DNA of 64,000 bases from Bryum argenteum (lineage: Eukaryota; Streptophyta; Bryopsida; Bryales; Bryaceae): positions 9,246,001-9,310,000 of the forward strand of contig CM073321.1 in NCBI GenBank assembly GCA_037043015.1. The letters run 5' to 3'. The translations under genes and the position numbers were made by a program. This document shows positions 56,801 to 64,000 of the stretch, piece after piece. Under the pieces are notes generated by a model. That model saw only the letters and a list, made by a program, of their open reading frames with translations. It was not told the DNA's origin and searched no databases. Position 1 is the first letter of the stretch. The number at the start of each line of letters is the position of its first letter.

Positions 56801-59300
56801 GGATTCTCTTTCCGATGATGAGGAACCTGCATTGCCGGGAGGTGTCAACGTCGAGATTGTTTACATGCCCCCTCATCTCCAAAAGAAAGATCTAGACTGG
56901 AGTGCAAACAAGAGTAATTCAATCGCGATCATCAACAGGTTGCGTTTCAAACCTGTTAAGAAATCTCGCATGATGATTCCTTTGTGTCGCCTTGTTTGCT
57001 ATCCCAAGGTTCGACCAATATCGGAGCAAGACGTCAGAAAATTGGAGAATGAGTTTAACAAAGGCTATCGCGAGGGCGACCGGGTCATGTACGTTTCTCC
57101 CTTCGATCGGAAACAGAGAGAAAAAATTGTGGATGCCGAAGATGATGTGTTTGAGGATACGCTTTGGAGAGAGGCAAATGACGAGTTCGACAAGACGTTG
57201 CGCTCGGATCCGGATCTCCATCATCTCATCGGCAAGTACTTTTATGTTTAGAAAGGTAACCATTGTGTTACGGCGTGGATGCGGCACATCGAAAGGTACC
57301 ATAAGCTGGATGCTTCGTGGCATATTTCGGTCGATTGTATCATCCTTGATGCTCGTGGGGAGAGCAGTTTGCTCCTCGATGTTATGAATGACATGAACTA
57401 GAAAGAGGAAATCTCATTCTTTAACTTAAATTTGTTCTATATTTTACATCCCTCCAATGTTACTAATTTGTGATTCTGATTTATAGGTCTACTGAACATG
57501 ACCATGTCCAAGATAGCCTTTGTGCTAAAATTCAACGCATGAGGAAATTTGGTAAGCTGAAACTACATGATTTCAAAGATCTCAGAAGTCCAGAGGACTA
57601 CAGAATCTGCAAGAACGCCAAGGCGAGAAAAGAAACTTGGTATCCAGTCACTTTTGACGTTTATGTCAAGTTTTTATATTCGGTAAGTTTTCGTTACACG
57701 TGATTGTCTGTTGCACATAATTATTTAATTTTCCACATTTTCTTAATATTGGATTGTCCTTTGTAGAGAGGAGGTTAGCCAAAGCAACGGACAATGCCGA
57801 GACTGCTTACTATGTCACTGTCCCGAAAGAGAAGCAATCGGGGCCGGGAGTGAGGAGTGCCATGGATAATGCGATCAAAAGAGAAATAAAAGCAGTCCGT
57901 GGCAAAAATTTCGACAAGATGGTCGCAGTGGCGAATTACAATCTTGGGAGAGAATTCCTGAAAGACGTCTGTATGTCAATTTTTTAAGGTTCCTTTTGCG
58001 CCTATATATGATTGCTTTTTAATACTAAATTCTGTATTCCAATCCGTATTGTGTGTAGATTTATGCACACTACAGCAAAAACCTCAAACCGGATATGACA
58101 ATCGATCGCTTGCACATGGTAGCAACTAGCAATGTTCACTTCGATTTCAAGGCAAAGTGGTTGCAATGGTGGAACTCACCAAACGATGTTTCTCGATCAG
58201 TCCACTTCTCGGAGGACCTCCCTATGAAGGATAAAAGTTTGATTACATTTCTTCATCGTGCTTCTGTATGGGCACAAATAATTTGGTCCCTACTTCTCTG
58301 TTTACCTTACTATTGCCATTTGAGTAATACATTTTTCAACGTGTTCTATATATGTGCAGTTGGAGAAATCTCTTGAAAGTGAGTTGGAGAAGCTTATCGA
58401 AAAAGAGAATCTCAACATGCAGTGGTCTGACGTCGTCCTCAAGCCATCCGCATATGTCGAGAAGTGGAGGTTACTACACTGGGAGAAGGCATTCGCCAAC
58501 TACCTTGCTCCAAATGCCAGCCCAAAATTCATCAAAGGCACAAATATTTATAAGATTGGAGGTGGCAAAGTCACCATCAAACGATTATTCCGGTATGCCG
58601 ACCACTAGTAAGCTTGTTATCTACTAACAAATACTGTTTTACATATTTGATTCTGTTGTTCTAATTTGCTCTTCTGTTTGTAGGTACTTGAAGCAAGAGT
58701 TTGTTGCAAAGGGAGCTTTGGCTTCATGGTCTATTCCTTTGGAGTTGGAAGACGTTGCAGTCACAAACGATCTCTTGAGCATCTTCTCCAAATCCCAACA
58801 GTGACAATTTACTAACGCAGAAGTCCCATTCTGGAACCGGCGTGATAAAAAATATTTTGAGAACCTTTTTATCTTTGCCGCATACCACTTGACAGACGTT
58901 GGAGCCATTCTTCTGATGCATCCCAAATGTCGTAGAATGGAGCGTACTCTCGATTCCGAATCTCATACATATGGTTTTCGTGTTGTTCGAGACTGGTGGG
59001 GATATAATTTACTCCCAATTGCCTCTACCGTACCGCACCCGAAATAGGTACGGAGCAGTTTGTGGTTTCCATTCTCACAATTTATGATTAGTGCCTTCTA
59101 TGCTTGTATGTAAATATATCTACACTTGTGTTTTGCAGACTCAGTGCTTCCATATCAAAGTTTATGTTCGTTAAGAGTATCTTTCGAAGTTCCAAACTCG
59201 GCAAGTGGCACACGCATACGCGAGTGTGGCAATCATACCTGATAAGGAAGAGCACCTCTTTAACTTTGCAGACAAAGAGACATTGCGTACTCGACATTAG
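53827..59300 (+). pseudogene. Ten-exon gene of unknown function, divergent from the MULE-like transposase
   Basis: Exon 1 (53827-54234) starts MDAVSNGSERSNES and carries PKRKKRR (NLS). Further exons by GT/AG and coding: about 54327-54473 (acidic), 56129-about 56430, 56601-57398, 57487-57682, 57767-57970, 58059-58265, 58360-58607, 58684-59047 and 59139-59300. Exon 4 holds the best-formed domain (GDRVMYVSPFDRKQREK; TAWMRHIERYHKLDASWHIS; ILDARGESSLLLDVMND). Later exons contain ETWYPVTFDVYVKF, DRLHMVATSNVHFDF, VRDWWGYNLLP. In-frame stops: 56375, 56745, 57249 (Trp expected), 58802. I do not recognise a function. The gene is intron-rich and nuclear-type, and its place opposite a MULE-like transposase suggests an accessory gene. 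Confidence 0.6.
54680..56128. repeat. Large intron or insertion with G-rich tract and two hairpin repeats
   Basis: Between exons 2 and 3. 54715-54850 is a G-rich tract (runs of seven or more G, GGAGGGGG units) whose ORF is Gly-rich by composition. A block of about 97 bp at 55494-55590 recurs at about 55873-55970. Each copy begins with a perfect 13-bp inverted repeat, GTCAGCCTTGCGT, CC, ACGCAAGGCTGAC (55498-55525 and 55875-55902). The blocks could be copies of a small foldback element. Confidence 0.6.
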
Positions 59301-62300
59301 GTGAATGTTTTTTCGATTTTGTGCCAATATGTTTTAATGCGCATTAAGAATAAGTATAGTGTCAAGAATCCGACCTAAGTATGTGCTAGGCCGTATACTA
59401 AAAGGCAAATACGTTTTTACAAATAAATATTATAGTTAGAATGTAGTTTGTAGTAATAAGGATGAGTTCGCAAACCCGTACTCCGCACTCGAACTTCGAG
59501 GACGTGCTGTCAGAAGCCGGAAGGGGAGTAAATACGGCGGCTGGAGGACGGAGTGGCGGGAAGATTAAAAATGATGACCAATCCAGAAGGCAGCTTCGTA
59601 CGGAGACGGCAATGATGGCGGCAGGACAGGTCCCGATGGTCGGATTTGAATCCGACTCACTCTATAAAAAGCGATTCGTCCGCCCTTGTCGTCACCTGCC
59701 TTCTTGCTTTCCTGCCCTCTCGTCTTCTTGCGCCCCTCGCTTCCGTCTTTTTGTTTTCCGTCCCTTAGTTTCCGATCCGGCCCACTGGCCGATCTCAGCC
59801 TGGCTACTTGTTACTTTTTGTCGCATTTCTTTCCGATGGCAGGATCAGCTTCCGCTTCCACTCAGGCGCAAGAGGAGTTCAAGATATCGATCAAGCTGGT
59901 ACTCCCGTTCATTCTGGCCGATGAAGTGGAGAAGAAGTTTTTAGCCGAGGACCTCAACAAGATGGGACTCTCCGGCCTGCTGGACACACCCTGGGGAATT
60001 CACGACGCGGAGATGGTGTGCGAGATCAAGGTCGGCGCGCCGAACCAGTTCGAGGGGACAGTCAGAGGGAAGCCAACTTTTTAGACGGCCGATCACTGGA
60101 GGGCAGTTTACGGCCTAGTCGTGAATAGCCGAGTAGGGTTGTGCGGTCAGAAACACAAGTGGGCGAAGACGGCTTTCCACGGGAATCCGCACAAGAATAA
60201 TGGCTATTCGGTGGACGACTGTAAGGAGCCAAGGGAGCGTGCGGTGATCAAATTTCTAGCGCCTATCATCCACGCGGACAAGCCGCATCGGATCACTGTC
60301 TGGCTCGCCAACACCGTCCTGGGGTCCGTACGAGCAGAGCGGGAAGTAGACAGGGGCATCATCATCCGAGACCTAGTCGCCCGGCTTGTGGAGAACGTGG
60401 GTAAGACCCGACCTAGTCCGATCACTCCCTTCCTTTACCATTTATACAATAAGGAGGAAGTCCTGACGGAGGAAGAGGAGGCCAACTACGAGATAGCGCT
60501 GTCATCCCAAAACAACGGCGTGTTCGAATCGGAGGAGGACGCGGACAGCAAGGCCGTCTACTCCGATGACGAAGAGGACGAGGTCGGATCAGACGATGGG
60601 GACGTCCAACCGGATGCGCCACAGGAGCCGGCTCGCGAGGCAACTCCACCACGGACGGGACCGGAGGTAATCATTCTTCCGTCCCCGTCTCTTCCTGGGA
60701 ACCCGATTGAGGCCGGAACCCAAACCGAGCACGGACAGGCTTCGAGGGCCGTGGAAGATAACGAGGTTACGGCCGATTGGGTGAACCCCATGAATCCGAA
60801 CGACCCCAGACTTCCTCCACCCCTCAGTCCGTCCGCCAACCATCCGGACCTGATGAGGCGAACATGGCACCACTTTACGGAAGCCCGGTGTCAGTATTTC
60901 TTTTACCAACGTCTAATTGCGCAGATGTGCAAAGAGTTTGGAGTGCAGACCATGATGGAGGTAAAGCAGAAGTGGGACTCCAAGCCGACCGAGGAGCAGT
61001 CCCGGCAGATAGAGAAGCAAGTGACGAAGCTCACACTTGACAACAGGCGTCTACGGGAGACGGTAAGAAGAAGGGAGGAAGAACTCCTGATCGGCCGGCA
61101 AGCCGTGATGACGGCTAACGAGCAGGTCGTAAAACTCGTGGAGATTTGCGAGACTCCGGCCGAGGTGCTTCAAAAGGCCAACTTGTACGAGGCCGGAATC
61201 TTGCAGTCGGAAGTCTTCAAGGCGGAGACTTTCCGGAAGTTCCTCTTCGCAGCGAAGACGTACGCCACCAAGATTGAAAAGAGCAATGCCGAGGTCAAGG
61301 TGATGCTAGACTCCATCCGAGAGCGGATGAAGGAGATGGTAACTCCGGCCTTCACGTCTACTTCTGTGAAGACTCCGAGGCCAGATCCAGTTAATGTGGA
61401 GAGGACGGATGCTGGACCCTCCAGTCCGACCGACACAAAAGGCAAGACCAAGGTGAAGATGCAGGAAGGCGCATCCGTCCCAGCGGATTCTCCGACCAAG
61501 AACACCCGTACCGCGAAGAGGAAGCTCACGTCCGAGGAATACGAGAAGTCTCCTGGAGCCCAGAAACTTCACAACATCGGCCTCCAGCATTCAGATGAAG
61601 AAGAATGGAAGAGCGTGGACGACACGGACGAGGACGCAAGCAAGGACGAATATATGATAACAGATACGGGCAAGAGGGTCAAGGCAGGACGGATCGCAGC
61701 CTCGCCACTAAAGCGGCCGAAGCACGGAGTTAGTTTGCGGAAGAAGAGGTAGGTCGGCAGTTAGAGGTCGGCAGTTAGAGGTCGGCAGTTAGAGGACGGC
61801 CAGGGTTAGGAAGCCGGATTGGAATCCGGCCTAGGACAGTTAGAATATCTTTTTGAAGATGCGTGCCGCTTTTTGAACAGTAGGCCTTGTAGGCCGGCGC
61901 CGCAATCCAGTTAGGTTACTAAGTCGTTGACTTAGAAGTACTTATAGGTGGAAGTTCTGTCACCTAAAGCATTCCTTGCTTAAGTGTTAATCAAACCTTC
62001 TTATGCGCATATTCGCTGCGACCATTTCTCTGTCTCCTTTTTGGTTGAGTGCTTGGAAAGTCGTATCTAACGTGTCTGGGTCGTGAGTTGAGAGTTAGAA
62101 ATTTGGATAATTTGTTAGATCGTTTCTGTGGAGTTGAGGTCGGGTTGGGCGTATTCTTGAGTGCCTTGTATTTTGAACTGGTCTAGGTGTCTGAGAGAGG
62201 GAAACTGTCGTGGTAAACACTTTACGGTTTGGGAGGGTCTGGGAGTAGAGTGTGTGAGGCCGGATTCCAATCCGACCTCCAGCTGCCACGGATCTCGGTT

Positions 62301-62766
62301 CCTCTGTAGTCTCAGAGGACGGATCAAGCACGGTACATGACCGAATACGTGTCGATGTCCTCTAGCCGGATTCGGAGCTCTTGGAGTCTGTCATTGTAGT
62401 AAGTGTGATAGGGTAACCAGGACAGCCTACGTGACCTGCTAATTTGGACGGCTAGGACGGTTAGTTGTGAGGACGTAATGTGTGCCTAAGTGGGTGTTTG
62501 TATGAAAAGAGTCTAAGTGTGGAAGTTTCCGCCACGGTAAACATAAGGAAAAGAGTCTTTGTGCATCCCATCTTGCAAAGGGATAACCTTGCCATGCAAG
62601 GCTAAAACATAAGTTGGGACTAGAAACGTCCGGTGGTTGGGTGTTTTAGCACTACTTGTCTTAGTCACTTCGCAGAATCCTTGGAACGATACACGAGTCA
62701 CCTAAACACGGGTATTACACCAATAAACGTGTAAGGGAAGATAAAGTGAATACGTGGCATCCGACA
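59301..62766 (+). mobile_element. LTR-like unit C, nearly full length
   Basis: From about 59306 it matches units A and B (TGTTTTTTCGA..., AATATGTTT, AAGAATAAGTATAGTGTC). The first ten or so bases are degenerate, so the left edge is approximate. It has a TATA box at 59663-59670 (TATAAAAA), the best-kept ORF, an AATAAA at 62722-62727, and ends GGCATCCGACA at 62766. No 5-bp duplication is visible; the ten-exon gene ends directly on its left and unit D follows on its right. Confidence 0.75.
59836..61752 (+). pseudogene. LTR-borne ORF, best copy: 638 codons with one internal stop
   Basis: ATG at 59836, 170 bp after the TATA box; the frame is open to 61752 except a TAG at 60082 where copy B has TGG. 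Layout: conserved N-terminal region (about 1-210) with LLDTPWGIHDAEMV, GLCGQKHKWAKTAF, ERAVIKFLAPIIHADKPHRI and TPFLYHLYNKEEVL; acidic region (about 215-270); GPEVIILPSPSLP; HFTEARCQYFFYQRLIAQMC; a coiled coil (about 395-450: KLTLDNRRLRETVRRREEEL); ILQSEVFKAETFRKF; and a basic C-terminus with RTAKRKL and RPKHGVSLRKKR (NLS-like). No RT, protease or zinc knuckle. Conservation of frame between copies shows it was under selection. It may be gag-like or an extra ORF; function unknown. Confidence 0.75.
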
Positions 62767-62771
62767 CATGG

Positions 62772-63711
62772 CAAGGGTATCCCTCTGCAAGAGGGGATGC
62801 ACAAAGACTCTTTCCCTTATATTTATTATGGCGGAAACGTCCACACTTCGACTCTATTACATAAACACCCCACTTAGACAAGCAATACGTCCTCACAACT
62901 AATCCGTCCTAGCCGTCCGAATTAGCAGGTCACGCAGGCCGTGCTGGTTGCCCTATCACACTTACTACAATGACAAACTCCAAGAGATCCGAATCCGGCT
63001 AGAGGACGTCTACACGTATTCCGGTCACGTACTGTTCTTGATCCGTCCTTTGAGACTACAGAAAAACCCAAGTCTGTAGCAGCTAGAGGTCGGATTGGAA
63101 TCCGGCCTTACTCACTCTACTCCCAGACCCTCCTTGACCGCAAAGTGTTTACCACAGTAGTTTCCCTCTCTAAGACACCTAGACCAGTTCAAGACACAAG
63201 GCACTTAAGAATACGCCCAACCCGACCTCAACTCCACAGATACGATCTAGCAAGGAATCCGGATTCCTAACACTCAACTTACAACCCAGAAACAGTAGAT
63301 ACGACTTCTAAGCACTCGACCTCAAAAGGGAGACAGAGCAAGGATCACACTGAATATGCGCATAAGAGGTTTGTTGATTAACAAGTAAGGAAGGTTTTAG
63401 GAGATCAACCATAGACCTGTAAGTACTTCTAAGTCAACGACTTAGAACCCTAACTAGATTGCGGCACCGACCTACACGGCCAAATCCGCAAAAAGCGACT
63501 CGCTTCCCAAGAAAGATCCTGCTAAATGTCCTAGGTCGGATTCTAATCCGGCTTCCTAACCCTGGCCAACTTCTAACTTCCGGCCTCTGAATCCATCCTA
63601 CCTCTTCTATCTTGAGCTTACCCCATGCTTTGGCCGTTTCAGTGGCGAGGCTGCAATCCGACCTGTCTTGACCCTCATGCCCGCGTCCGTGATCATATAC
63701 TCGTCATTGCT
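62772..63711 (-). mobile_element. LTR-like unit D, 3' portion only, tail to tail with unit C
   Basis: This is the inverted counterpart of unit C at about 61633-62592 and the direct counterpart of unit A at about 4790-5730. The outermost 130 bp of the 3' end and everything before the last ORF segment are missing. The two arms (about 940 bp each) are separated by about 180 bp. Confidence 0.8.
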
Positions 63712-64000
63712 TGTTGTTGACCGGGGTAAGGAGGAATGGAATGCTTTACGAGCTCATACACCGAAGATAGCTTTTTCGGTAATGTTTAGACGGCTGTTAA
63801 GTGGGCTGAGAAGCGCCCAGTCTGAATTAGGAGCAGAGGGTTGACTTCGGTGACACTGGCTGAGATTTGAGGGAGAACGAGATCCTTACGTAGAACCACG
63901 GTCAACACTGATACCGAGGTGGTGGAGTGCAGATAAAGCTGTACAGTGCTCCGCAGTCGGGTGCATAAGTCCCGAAGCTCGGGATTGCTGGACTTTACCG
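63712..64000. other. Unassigned sequence at the right edge
   Basis: Similarity to the LTR units ends at about 63711. The remaining 289 bp shows no ORF, repeat or motif I can name. Confidence 0.4.

Noticed and set aside
47561..59300. Terminal inverted repeats around the MULE-like gene pair
   Set aside because: Inspection of both borders found no matching ends; LTR sequences occupy them.
62593..62771. tRNA or other structured RNA gene at the palindrome centre
   Set aside because: The sequence is the end of LTR unit C; no cloverleaf or internal promoter boxes are seen.

Overview
This 64 kb window looks like nuclear DNA of a land plant, almost entirely built of transposable elements (TEs). The signs are several Ty3/gypsy elements, a CACTA (En/Spm-type) element, two hAT transposase genes with DUF659 and hATC regions, a MULE-like transposase with a SWIM finger, GT-AG introns, and a short Arabidopsis-type telomere repeat. 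One probable host gene is cut by the left edge: the first exons of a PIRL-like (plant intracellular Ras-group LRR) protein. Several large unfamiliar ORFs (kinase-like, RING-H2, SWIM, Tyr/Arg-rich) remind me of uncharacterised families of seed-free plants, but this is weak and I do not name a species.

Layout. 0-0.7 kb: PIRL-like exons (-). 1.5-1.8 kb: MITE-like element. 2.9-8.15 kb: decayed Ty3 pol (-), split by a 3.43 kb LTR-like unit (4613-8042) with a 5-bp target duplication. 8.25-10.9 kb: second Ty3 element (gag knuckle, protease, truncated RT). 11.08-12.78 kb: a second copy of the 3.4 kb unit, cut short by a CACTA end. 12.78-22.67 kb: CACTA element without visible transposase, carrying a nested Ty3 element (13642-19821, target duplication GACAT). 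22.7-26.7 kb: convergent kinase-like (+) and Tyr/Arg-rich (-) genes. 27.2-33 kb: AT-rich DNA with repeated modules and two GC-rich arrays. 33.1-40.7 kb: RING-H2 gene (+) convergent with hAT1 (-), with a GC array outside each. 41.2-45.6 kb: hAT2 (+) between two GC arrays. 45.6-47.6 kb: Ty3 integrase fragment cut by an LTR fragment. 47.9-53.3 kb: MULE/SWIM transposase (-), split by a 1.58 kb LTR-like insertion. 53.8-59.3 kb: divergent ten-exon gene (+). 59.3-63.7 kb: two copies of the 3.4 kb LTR unit, tail to tail.

How the parts fit. Most coding regions carry one to several stops or frameshifts, so they are decaying TE genes, though homopolymer frameshifts could be assembly errors. Three arrangements stand out. 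(1) Four TE genes share one promoter plan: a CpG-rich array containing GGTCGGC or GGCGACC motifs, then a TATA box, then about 160-200 bp to the ATG. At 33-40.7 kb two such promoters face inward around a convergent RING-H2/hAT pair, which suggests a two-gene transposon. (2) A family of very long LTR-like units (TG...CA, 5-bp duplication) holds a complete transcription unit: TATA, an ORF of about 638 codons, AATAAA. A related ORF start sits in the 2.6 kb 3' LTR of the nested Ty3 element. (3) The MULE-like transposase and the ten-exon gene diverge from a 545 bp spacer, like a two-gene MULE.
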